A stretch of 64,000 nt of DNA from an uncultured Lachnospiraceae bacterium (GTDB lineage: Bacteria; Bacillota; Clostridia; Lachnospirales; Lachnospiraceae): assembly GCA_949878435.1 (NCBI GenBank), contig CATLAK010000016.1, forward strand, positions 16,342 through 80,341. The letters run 5' to 3'. Shown here one piece after another: positions 22,801 to 28,604 of the stretch (its first letter is position 1; the number at the start of each line of letters is the position of its first letter). The position numbers were made by a program, and so were the translations under genes. Under the pieces are notes generated by a model. The model saw only the letters and a list, made by a program, of their open reading frames with translations. It did no database searches and was not told where the DNA came from.

Positions 22801-22873
22801 ATGGCCGATCACAGACGACAAATATCTGGAAAATGCCATCGATGCTCTTGACAAACTGGGATTTTTCGAGTAA
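10871..22873 (+). CDS. Nonribosomal peptide synthetase, A-T-C-A-T-C-A-T-C-A-T-R, terminal thioester reductase
   Basis: Four YTSGSTGxPKG adenylation signatures (about 11369, 14395, 17413, 20405), three HHxxxDG condensation motifs (HHIVADG, HHIIADG, HHLIADG), four carrier sites (AGLTS x3, GGTS), C-terminal NAD(P)-binding reductase (ILLTGATGFLGIHVL ... NEYIRTKFLAE). ATG 10871 overlaps the MATE stop by 20 nt. Confidence 0.95.
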   Translation: MEAKKYDETSFEFEYRPVTELFEEQVRMHPEKMAVAASGECLSYEELNRRANKVAHSLIALGVKAESIVGVLLDRKSHVYAARQGILKSGGAFTSMAPDYPDDRIRYILEDSGAEILITTEEIKAQHEDLWGSLSCRVLLIEDLLKSEKEDNPNLAIGEHDLCYCIYTSGSTGKPKGVMIEHGNLANFVNPNEKNYETIGITQRAHVCLALAAITFDVSIMEEFIPLTSGLSVVLANEEEILNPLLLSELICKYGVDCMITTPSFLSGLLDLPQMMEALKQIAVYDLGAEAFPGGLYNKIVAVRPDAYIMNGYGPTETTISCTMKVIFGSENITIGIPNANVQVHIINEKNEEVPDGEVGEMLICGKGVGRGYINLPEKTKETFIDFGGQRAYKSGDLARWNGKGEIEFHGRSDNQIKLRGLRIELGEIEEVINQFPGVKTSVVIPVDDAYLCGYFTADREIDVDELLKYASGYLTYYMVPDVLIQLEEMPLTSNMKIDKKALPKPVFEQKEIEMPKTQMQQRIHEIVSSVTGKSNFGINTNLYRAGLTSLGAMKLNLLLAEEFDIAAKTSDIHENNTIVLLEQFIKNAPRKSVHEERESYPLTGSQKGIFVECSKNPGSTIYNIPFLFALDEKIDVERLREAVGKVVSAHSYLLTRIGMDKSGELYQKPGKEDFLPECIRMTDAEFAQKKAELVKPFEIQEERLFRMEIYVTESKKYLFVDFHHIVADGNSYDIFFEDLNEVYQGKEIGAETYTGFDAALDEEQEIESSRYKKAALYYDGIFAGLETESLPIADKKEPIPTKGMTSRKMTVPKEKILAYCEKMQVTPNTLFTGLFGVVMARYANAQDALFATIYNGRNDSRLENTICMLVKTLPVYCSFDPKMPVNAYMMAVQKQLMDSMANDIFPFSDIAAKYGITSDLIFAYQAELTDDYPLGDTIAVGEDLSLDMPKEPLLVQVRDYEGSYVLTAEYRADMYETVSIDGILEAYDAAMDSMLKSRYISEISILSDDQRKILDQFNEVEVPFDRSKTVVDLFREAAFTYPDHTAVVYRDKRISYKELDEITDRVGGYLAGKGLGAEDPVAILISRREYMAVASLGVLKAGCAYQPLDPTYPKDRLKFMLEDSGARFLIADASMLELVPDFGGEILLTEKIGELPKANGELSKAKPEDMFVLLYTSGSTGVPKGCMLEYGNITAYCRWYHRYYQLNQDCRVAAYASFGFDASMMDIFCTLTAGAQLHIIEEDIRLDFTELNRYFEENGITNSFMTTQVGRQFAMSMENKSLKHLSVGGEKLVPLEPPKDYKFYNIYGPTECTVAVTALWVDKFYDNIPIGKPMDNLKLYIADQQGHRLPVGACGELLISGLQVARGYLNRPEKTKEVFIANPYTQEADYRRMYRTGDIVRFLPDGMIQFVGRKDAQVKIRGFRIELTEVEEIIRRFPGIKDATVAAFDETGGGKYIAAYVVSDETVDIEALNGFILETKPPYMVPAVTMQIDEIPLNQNQKVNKRALPEPVFEQKEIELPKTQMQQRIFEIVSSVTGNSNFGINTDLYKAGLTSLVAMKLNLLLAEEFGITAKSSDIHENNTVALLEQFIKKAPRNVVHEERESYPLTGSQKGIFVECSKNPDSTIYNIPFLFTLDAKIDVEKLKEAVGKVVCAHTYLSTRIGVDESGELYQKPGKEDFLPECIRMTDAEFAQKKAELVRPFKIQEERLFRMEIYETESKNYLFIDLHHIIADGSSCDIFFKDLNDAYQGKGVKAETYTGFDAALDEEQEIENGRYKKAALYYDGIFAGLETESLPIADKKEPVPAKGMTSRKMTVPKEKILACCEKMQVTPNTLFTGLFGVVMARYANAQDALFATIYNGRNDSRLEKTICMLVKTLPVYCSFDKNMAVNDYMMSVQKQLMDSMANDIFPFSDIAAKYGITSDLIFAYQAELSDDYPLGDTIAVGEDLSLDMPKEPLLIQVMDYEGSYVLTAEYRADLYEAVSINGILEAYDAAMDSMIKSRYVSEISILSDDQKKVLDRFNETEVPFDRSKTVVDMFREAAFAYPDHTAVVYRDVRISYKELDELTDRIGGYLAGKGLGAEDPVAILIPRCEYMAVASLGVLKAGCAYQPLDPTYPKERLQFMLEDSGARLLIADASMLELVPDFKGEILLTKKIKELPKTDIRLPKAKPEDMFVLLYTSGSTGVPKGCMLEYGNITAYCRWYHRYYQLNQDCRMAAYASFGFDASMMDIFCTLTAGAQLHIIGEDIRLDFMELNRYFEENGITNSFMTTQVGRQFAMSMENKSLKHLSVGGEKLVPLEPPKDYKFYNIYGPTECTVAVTTLWVDKFYDNIPIGKSLDNLKLYIVDQQGHRLPVGACGELLISGLQVSRGYLNRPEKTEEVFITNPYTQEADYQRMYRTGDIVRFLPDGMIQFVGRKDAQVKIRGFRIELTEVEEIIRRFPGIKDATVAAFDEKGGGKYIAAYVVSDQPVDTEALGRFILETKPPYMVPAVTMQIDAIPLNQNQKVNKRALPKPEKKQEELVAPETEIQKRIFECVAEAVGHREFGITTDIYFAGLTSISAIRLNVLLAKEFDIVIKTADLKKNATILQLEKFVLGSTAAGKHEVQEVYPLTNTQMGVFIDCTANMGTTVYNIPYLLKLGDKVDIDRLKSAAEQVIDAHPYLKVQLFMDEDGEIRQRRNDTLPSKVEIINGMDQTKLVRPYGLFGEPLCRFEIYRTMEGNYLFMDLHHLIADGTSLEILIEQINLAYSGEKIHAEVYTSYDAALDHEAAVNSEAYKAAEAFYLAEFGECGGDTSFYPDKKDEKPAVGNTRFIDKDLNPEQVKTVCEKYGITENVFFIGAFGMLLGKYHFKDEAVFTTIYHGRNDSRLAETVGMLVKTLPVRCRMKEDLGSYFGTLQDQLMNAMDYDIYPFSEISRRCHIQPDAMLVYQGDNFVFDTIGEEKAEEIPLALNAAKEPVSLSISLEEGRFVYDLEYRKDLFEPESIDFILENFSKVTRGLAKEKNAGQIQLLFEEEKEMVNDPAYTGKTFVDLFKRAAALYPDRGAVRDENGTITYEELDRLSDYVAAKLTENGFGPEKVAGILSGRTREFVIGYVGVMKAGGAYVPLDPEYPQERLEYMLSDSGADNLLAVREYAGLMDFYKGNVLWLDDMVKEGENYRLTAELTPPSPENLAYMIYTSGSTGKPKGVMIEQRNLVNLIMYMVSALKMIPEDICSEFASFCFDASVHDLFAPLAVGALLYIFPESIRKDALKVAETIKKEKITMVTFPTQMGELVAEVLTEPCALRYMTLGGEKFKRYYNRSYTMINGYGPTENTVSSTEFVVDKDYKNIPIGRSQMNVRSYILDEKQNRLPVGAPGELCHAGRQIARGYHNLPEKTAASFVENPFKTCADDARMYHTGDMVRMKGDGNIEYIGRIDSQVKIRGYRVELSEIEGAVLSYEGIREAAVNVVEKSGNKYIVAYYTGASPDVQIWQEFLKPLLPEYMLPAFYMHLDSMPVTPGGKIDKRALPAPDMGTEREGYEPPVNAAQAQLCEIFEKALGMDRVGIDDNFFELGGTSLTASKIAVLCLAKKIPLVYADIFKYPTVRQLSAWVNQDSVEETEEKDEISSYPYEKINRILFPNRAKNADLVKKEELGDILLTGATGFLGIHVLKAFLDSGQGNVYALVRKGKYPSCEKRLMNMLMYYFDDPHTELFGKRIFCIDGDITDQKSLEGLKEYPFRTLINCAACVKHFSSDDTLQRINVDGVRNLIALCSELDRRLIQISTVSVAGEGMGDKPGMDRDLCEHELYIGQRITNEYIRTKFLAERYLLEAVQNGLDAKIIRVGNLMSRNSDGEFQINFVTNGFLRGVRGYVAVGMFPISGMNESAEFSPIDSTAEAILKLAGTDKNFTVYHACNSHHIFMGDLIYAMRNHGFEIQIVSDETFQQAVNDYAASHEDSEAVSGLIAYASRDEDQVYTVGYKNQFTTEVLYRLDYKWPITDDKYLENAIDALDKLGFFE
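12391..18420 (+). repeat. Tandem duplication of a T-C-A module inside the NRPS, period 3018 bp (1006 codons)
   Basis: Matching anchors are all offset by 3018 nt: atttgagcag 12391/15409, gatggattcc 13561/16579, atgttcgtgc 14381/17399, aacaagcgtg 15383/18401. Confidence 0.9.
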
Positions 22874-22935
22874 AGATTCGAGTAAGAGAATGGCGCAATG
22901 AAACGCGCTTGCCGGAAAACAGATGGGGGCGGGAT

Positions 22936-23583
22936 ATGGTACACGTATATGCAGCGGATATTGCAAATCTGCCGGACCCGAAAGGGGAGCCGCACATACT
23001 TGATACATTGACAGATGAGCGGATAGACAGAATCCAAAAATACTTAAAAGCGGAAGACCGCAAAAGGAGCCTTGGGGCGGGGCTTATGCTTAACAAAGTC
23101 CTGCCCCTTCACGGGGCTTTGCCCGGGAAGGTCTGCGTGGGTGCGGATGGGAAGCCTAGGGCGGAGGGGGTCTTTTTCAACCTATCCCATTCGGGAAATC
23201 TGGTCATCTGTGCGGCGGCGGAAACGGAAGTGGGATGTGATGTGGAAAAGATTGTGAGAGCGCCCGAAGGGGTGGCGGAGCGGTTCTTTCATAAGGACGA
23301 GGCGGCATATATCAAAGAAGGCACGGGACAGGAGCGGGATGAGCGGTTCTTTCGGATCTGGACGATGAAAGAGAGTTATATCAAGATGACCGGAGAGGGG
23401 ATGCGCCTATCCTTCGACAGATTTATATTTTTGATAGGGCAGGAAGGAGTGAAAGTGTGCCGGGATGGAAGAATCCTTTCCTGCCGCATTATGGAATATG
23501 ATATTCCCGGATACAAGGTTTCTGTGTGCGCCGGGGAGGAAAATTTTGCGGAATCCGTAGAATATTTTGACCTGGGCGCATAA
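22936..23583 (+). CDS. Sfp-type 4'-phosphopantetheinyl transferase
   Basis: Motifs NLSHSGNLVICA, VGCDVEKI, FRIWTMKESYIKMTGEG. An upstream TTG start at 22909 is possible. Confidence 0.92.
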   Translation: MVHVYAADIANLPDPKGEPHILDTLTDERIDRIQKYLKAEDRKRSLGAGLMLNKVLPLHGALPGKVCVGADGKPRAEGVFFNLSHSGNLVICAAAETEVGCDVEKIVRAPEGVAERFFHKDEAAYIKEGTGQERDERFFRIWTMKESYIKMTGEGMRLSFDRFIFLIGQEGVKVCRDGRILSCRIMEYDIPGYKVSVCAGEENFAESVEYFDLGA

Positions 23584-23629
23584 TGCAGTTAGAATAAAAG
23601 TAGAGAGAAAAACAGGAGGCTTTAGAAAA

Positions 23630-23929
23630 ATGACAATTACAAAAAACGTAGAAAAGGAAGTGCTCACACTTGCGCTGGAGGGAAGGCTTGACACGAATAC
23701 GGCGCCGGAACTTGAAAACAAAATTGCGGAGGAGCTGACGGCTGACATACAGACTTTGATTCTGGATTTAAAAGAACTGGAATATATTTCATCCGCCGGT
23801 CTGCGTGTTCTTCTGTCAGCACAGAAAAAGATGAACAAGCAGGGCAGCATGGTCGTTAAAAATGCAAATGAAATGATCATGGATGTATTTCAAGTGACTG
23901 GGTTTGTGGATATTCTGACCATTGAGTAG
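23630..23929 (+). CDS. STAS-domain anti-sigma factor antagonist-like protein
   Basis: MTITKNVEKEVLTLALEGRLDTNTAPELENKI...LEYISSAGLRVLLSAQKK (SpoIIAA-like Ser site); AGGAGG RBS. Confidence 0.9.
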   Translation: MTITKNVEKEVLTLALEGRLDTNTAPELENKIAEELTADIQTLILDLKELEYISSAGLRVLLSAQKKMNKQGSMVVKNANEMIMDVFQVTGFVDILTIE

Positions 23930-23932
23930 ACA

Positions 23933-25666
23933 ATGAGACGAAAAGAAGAAGATTATTTCAGTTCAAAAATGTTCCTTGGGCAGTTCTTTCCAGCTTTGAT
24001 CTCAGCGGCGGCGCTTGCCCTTGGGGATATGGCGGATGCTATCGTGATCGGCAACCGCATGGGCGTGACGGGACTGGCGGCAATCAGCCTGACGCTTCCG
24101 GTTTTTATGGTCATCAATCTGATCATGCATGGACTTGGCGCAGGCGGTGCGGTCCGGTTTTCGAGACAGCTTGCACAGGGGCAGGAGAAGGAAGCGCGCA
24201 GGGGATTTCAGGGAATCATGACGGCAGCTTTCCTTTTGGGCGTAATCCTCGCCTTACTTGGGAATCTGCTTATGGAACAACTCCTGGCAATTTTAGGGGC
24301 AGGCTCCTCTGAAGCGGAAGTTTATGCGGCGTGCCGCAGTTATGTGAAATTGATCGTCACGTTTATTCCTTTGTTCTTTGTCACTTATATTTTGAATTAT
24401 TACCTGCGCAATGATGACAAAGAAAAACTTGCCAGTTTTGGTTTTACGGCAGGGAATCTTACGGACATTGCGCTTAATATCGTGTTCGTCCTTTTTCTTC
24501 ACCAGGGAGTCGTGGGGGCGGCGTGGGCAACCATTATCGGTCTTATGGTCTCGCTGTGCATCTATCTTGCAGGAATGGTGAAAAAGAAGGGCGTGCTGTG
24601 TCTTTTTCCATGGAAACCGGATTTTCATGGAAGCTTAAAATGTTATCAAACGGGATTTTCCACTTCTTCCCAATATCTGCTTACGATGCTCTTTCTGCTG
24701 CTGGCAAACCGCACCTTGATGAAAATGGGCGGGAGTCTGATGGTGGGCGTGTTTGATATGATACAGAATGTGTCCTATTTTATTCTCTATTTATATGAAG
24801 GAACCGGGAAGGCAATGCAGCCGTTGGTGAGTACTTATTATGGGGAGAGGAACCGGAAAGAGTGCAGGAGAGTCTTGTACAAGAGCCTGCGCTTTGGGAC
24901 GGCGGCAGGAATCATGGTGGGGCTTTTATTGTTTATCTTTGCAGGGCAGGTCTGCGGCATTTTCGGTATTCATGACGAATCAAGTCTTAAAGTTGCCGTT
25001 TATGCACTGCAGGTCTATGTAAGCGGTACCCTTGCCGCAGGAATCAGTATTCTTCTGGAAACCTATTATCAATCTGCAGGCAGGGAAAAAAGTGCTTTTG
25101 TGCTTGTCCTTCTCAGGGGCACATTGGTTCTTTTGCCTTTGCTCTTTTTATTTTCCAAAATGGGAACTTATGGCTTCTGGTGGCTGTTTCCGGCGACGGA
25201 GGTATTGTCATTGATTTTGCTGTATCTCTGGCAGCGGCTGTGCCGTGAAAGGGAGACGGTTTTTGATGAAGAAAAGATTTACTACAGGATCATCAGAAAC
25301 AGCAGCGAGGATTTGACGCCGCTGCTTTCAGAGATTGGTATCTTCTGTGAAAAATGGGGAAGTACGGCGCAGCAACAATATTTCATGAATATGGCGGTGG
25401 AAGAACTGTGCGTGGCGATTATGAAACATGGGTTTAAGGACGAGCGCGGGTATATTCAGGTGACGTTGCTTTTAAAGGAAGATGGACTGTTTGAGCTCCA
25501 TATCCGTGATAATGCCGTTTCTTTCAATCCTTTTGCGCAAGAGGAGAAGGAGACGGAAGATCCCTTCGACTTCGACGTCCTTGGAATCAACGTCATTAAA
25601 AAGAAAGGAAAAGAATTTTATTACCGGCGGTATCAGGGATTTAATACGCTGGTGGTAAAAATTTAA
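23933..25666 (+). CDS. Second MATE-family transporter with C-terminal, degenerate HATPase_c_2-like domain
   Basis: MATE region (QFFPALISAAALALGDMADAIVIGNRMGVTGLAAISL); C-terminal VEELCVAIMKHGF and HIRDNAVSFNPF align with the RsbW fold but key residues are altered. Confidence 0.85.
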   Translation: MRRKEEDYFSSKMFLGQFFPALISAAALALGDMADAIVIGNRMGVTGLAAISLTLPVFMVINLIMHGLGAGGAVRFSRQLAQGQEKEARRGFQGIMTAAFLLGVILALLGNLLMEQLLAILGAGSSEAEVYAACRSYVKLIVTFIPLFFVTYILNYYLRNDDKEKLASFGFTAGNLTDIALNIVFVLFLHQGVVGAAWATIIGLMVSLCIYLAGMVKKKGVLCLFPWKPDFHGSLKCYQTGFSTSSQYLLTMLFLLLANRTLMKMGGSLMVGVFDMIQNVSYFILYLYEGTGKAMQPLVSTYYGERNRKECRRVLYKSLRFGTAAGIMVGLLLFIFAGQVCGIFGIHDESSLKVAVYALQVYVSGTLAAGISILLETYYQSAGREKSAFVLVLLRGTLVLLPLLFLFSKMGTYGFWWLFPATEVLSLILLYLWQRLCRERETVFDEEKIYYRIIRNSSEDLTPLLSEIGIFCEKWGSTAQQQYFMNMAVEELCVAIMKHGFKDERGYIQVTLLLKEDGLFELHIRDNAVSFNPFAQEEKETEDPFDFDVLGINVIKKKGKEFYYRRYQGFNTLVVKI

Positions 25667-25676
25667 AGGTATCCAT

Positions 25677-27365
25677 ATGAAGAAGGTCCGATGTTCCCTA
25701 AGCAGGAAAGTAGCCATGATGATTCTGCTGTTTGCTTTTTTGCTGGCAGCGGCAGCCGCTTTTGTGAGTTATTATATTTTTTCAAATACGGTAGATAATT
25801 ATTATAGTCAGGTGACCATGAGTGTGGCAAAAACAGCGGCGGCTGTGGTGGACAAGGATCTGACGGCGTATTATACAGAAGCTTTTAAGGAAATCTATCT
25901 TGCAGATCCGGCGCCGGAATGGGAGAGCGAGGAAGAGCATGCCGCTTATTTAGCGGAGTATGACGCTTTAAAGGGAGAAGATTATCAGCGGCTTTTTGAC
26001 ACATTAAATAGGGTCAAGGAGGCAAATTCCGTATTATCGCTCTATATTGTCTATATGGACCAGCAGTCAAAGACCTGCGTTTATATTGTGGATGCAGATA
26101 CATCAAAATGGGCGTGCCCTGCCGGCACATGGGATATCGTGTACGAGCAGAATTATGAGGCGCTGGCGCACCCGGAAGGCGGATTCCCTGCCTATATCAC
26201 GGACACCGATGCGTTTGGCTGGCTCTGTTCCGCCGGTGCGCCGATTTTTGATGAGGGGGGAAATGTGATTGCCCATGCCATGGTAGATATTTCCATGGAA
26301 GCGGTGATGAAGGAGAGATATGCCTATCTTTTAAAACTGGTGGTACTGCTGGCTGTGCTCACCGTAATCCTGACCCTTTTTGTCATCTACTGGATGAACA
26401 GGGCGGTGGTGAGACCCATCGACATGCTTACTTTTTCGGCATCCCAGTACGTGCAGAAAAAAGCGGAAGGATCAAAGGAAGGAGAAATCCTTGTATTTGA
26501 CAAACTTAAGATACGGACGGGGGATGAAATAGAGAATCTTTTCGATGCGTTTCACCAGATGGAAGAGGATATCAATCAATACATTGAAGATATCACTTTT
26601 GTGACGGCGGAAAAAGAACGCATCGGCGCAGAACTGAACGTTGCCACCCAGATTCAGGCGGATATGCTGCCCCGGATCTTTCCGCCCTTCCCTGACAGAA
26701 AAGAATTCGATATCTTTGCCTCTATGCACCCGGCGAAGGAAGTGGGGGGAGACTTCTATGATTTCTTTCTGGTAGACGAGGACCATCTGGCACTGGTGAT
26801 CGCTGACGTGTCCGGTAAGGGCGTTCCTGCGGCACTGTTCATGGTTATAACAAAGACGCTGATCAAGAACCAGATGATGATGGGAACCTCGCCTAAGGCT
26901 GCTTTGGAGGCGGTCAACAATCAGCTGTGTGAAAACAATGAGGCGGAAATGTTCGTTACCGTGTGGCTGGGCGTATATGAAATTTCCACAGGCAAAGTGA
27001 GGGCGGCGAATGCCGGGCACGAATATCCTGCAATCAGGCGAAAGGGAGGCAGCTTTGAATTATTTAAGGAGCCTCATGGATTCGTACTGGCAGGGATGGA
27101 AAATGCCCGTTACAGGGAATATGAATTTGAACTGCATGCCGGGGATACACTATTTGTCTATACAGACGGCGTGCCGGAGGCGACGGATGCGGTTCAGACC
27201 TTGTTTGGCACAGGGCGTATGATGGAGGCGTTAAACAAAGCGCCGGATGCAAATCCTAAGAATCTGATCGAAGGGGTCAAGAACGACATCGACCGGTTTG
27301 TAGGAGAAGCAATGCAGTTTGACGATATCACCATGCTGGCGGTGCAGGTTTTGGATCAAGAATGA
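25677..27365 (+). CDS. Membrane SpoIIE/RsbU-type PP2C serine phosphatase with extracytoplasmic sensor region and HAMP-like linker
   Basis: N-terminal TM, second TM at LLKLVVLLAVLTVILTLFVIYW, phosphatase motifs MHPAKEVGGDFYDFF, IADVSGKGVPAALFM, AANAGHEYP, FVYTDGVPEATDA. Confidence 0.92.
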   Translation: MKKVRCSLSRKVAMMILLFAFLLAAAAAFVSYYIFSNTVDNYYSQVTMSVAKTAAAVVDKDLTAYYTEAFKEIYLADPAPEWESEEEHAAYLAEYDALKGEDYQRLFDTLNRVKEANSVLSLYIVYMDQQSKTCVYIVDADTSKWACPAGTWDIVYEQNYEALAHPEGGFPAYITDTDAFGWLCSAGAPIFDEGGNVIAHAMVDISMEAVMKERYAYLLKLVVLLAVLTVILTLFVIYWMNRAVVRPIDMLTFSASQYVQKKAEGSKEGEILVFDKLKIRTGDEIENLFDAFHQMEEDINQYIEDITFVTAEKERIGAELNVATQIQADMLPRIFPPFPDRKEFDIFASMHPAKEVGGDFYDFFLVDEDHLALVIADVSGKGVPAALFMVITKTLIKNQMMMGTSPKAALEAVNNQLCENNEAEMFVTVWLGVYEISTGKVRAANAGHEYPAIRRKGGSFELFKEPHGFVLAGMENARYREYEFELHAGDTLFVYTDGVPEATDAVQTLFGTGRMMEALNKAPDANPKNLIEGVKNDIDRFVGEAMQFDDITMLAVQVLDQE

Positions 27366-27380
27366 AAGGCGCTGGAAAAT

Positions 27381-27788
27381 ATGAAAGAATTGAAATTACG
27401 GGCAGAGGCAAAGGAGCTTGAAAAGGTGCAGGCGTTTGTCCGCGGAGAGATGGAAGCTGCAAATTGCCCTCTTAAGGCGGTATCCCAAGTGGAAATCGCG
27501 GTGGAGGAAATTTATGTCAATATTGCTCATTATGCTTATCCTTCCAGTGATGGAGAGGTGACAATCCGCTGTGCGGTCAGCAGGGAAGAGGGGAAGGTCC
27601 TCATTCAGTTTCTGGATAAAGGGATCCCTTTTGATCCTCTTGCAAAGGAAGACGCAGACACATCGCTGCCTGCGAGGGAGCGTCCCATAGGGGGGTTAGG
27701 CATCCTGATGGTAAAGAAGATGATGGATGAAGTGACTTATCGCTGCGAAGACGGAAAAAATATACTTTCTATGGTCAAGAATTTGTGA
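27381..27788 (+). CDS. RsbW/SpoIIAB-like anti-sigma serine kinase
   Basis: IAVEEIYVNIAHYAYP N-box, FLDKGIPFDPL G1, GGLGILMVKKMMDE G2. Confidence 0.9.
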   Translation: MKELKLRAEAKELEKVQAFVRGEMEAANCPLKAVSQVEIAVEEIYVNIAHYAYPSSDGEVTIRCAVSREEGKVLIQFLDKGIPFDPLAKEDADTSLPARERPIGGLGILMVKKMMDEVTYRCEDGKNILSMVKNL

Positions 27789-27797
27789 CGCTTCGGA

Positions 27798-28604
27798 ATG
27801 GAGGAAAAGATGAAAAAGAGGATTGTGTATATTGGGATTGATCTTTTTTATCCGGCGCTTCTGGAATTGTCCAGGTTGTGTGAGGTGGGGCAGATTGTAA
27901 CATGCAGTACCGATAATGTGACGGAGTTCAACGTAAAAGTCTGTAGTTTTGCGTCGGAGCATAAGATCCCTTTAAAGATTGGGAAGATAAAAGAGAAGGA
28001 TTTGGATGATTGGAAAAAAGCAGGGTTTGACCTGGCTGTCTGCGGGGGATATTATCACCGCATTCCGGTAAGGAGCGGGGAGGAGTTTCCCATGGTCAAT
28101 ATCCATCCGTCCCTTCTGCCAAAGGGGCGGGGGGCATGGCCTATGCCCATAGCCATTTTAAAAGGCGAGACCAAAAGCGGCATCACCGTACATAAAGTTG
28201 CAAAGGGATTTGACGAAGGAGATATTTTACTGCAAAAGGAGGTTCCGGTATACGGAACAGACAATCTGGAAACACTTACTTTGCGGCTGCATCAGACGCT
28301 GCCGGAACTCATGGAACGTCTGGTACGGGATTTTGACCGGCTCTGGAATAAGGCGAAGGTGCAGGGGGAGGGAGAATACCTGAAGATGCCAGAAGAAAAG
28401 GACTATACAATCACTGACAGGATGAATTGTAAGGAAGCGGATCTGATTCTGCGCGCCTTTTGGGGATATGAATGTATTTATACAAATGGGCATGAAAAAG
28501 TTGAATTGATTTGTGGACAGATTCGCCGGGAAGGAACCTCCGGCATTTTTACTTTTCCGCTTAAAGACGGCGAAATTATAGCAGACAAGGTAAGAAAATT
28601 ATGA
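27798..28604 (+). CDS. Formyltransferase-family protein (Fmt-like fold)
   Basis: VNIHPSLLPKGRGAWPMPIAILKGETKSGITVHKVAKGFDEGDIL, retaining the N/H/D catalytic pattern. Confidence 0.85.
   Translation: MEEKMKKRIVYIGIDLFYPALLELSRLCEVGQIVTCSTDNVTEFNVKVCSFASEHKIPLKIGKIKEKDLDDWKKAGFDLAVCGGYYHRIPVRSGEEFPMVNIHPSLLPKGRGAWPMPIAILKGETKSGITVHKVAKGFDEGDILLQKEVPVYGTDNLETLTLRLHQTLPELMERLVRDFDRLWNKAKVQGEGEYLKMPEEKDYTITDRMNCKEADLILRAFWGYECIYTNGHEKVELICGQIRREGTSGIFTFPLKDGEIIADKVRKL

Noticed and set aside
22861-22890. Direct repeat TTCGAGTAA just after the NRPS stop codon
   Set aside because: Very short (9 bp), no associated feature; probably chance or small local duplication.
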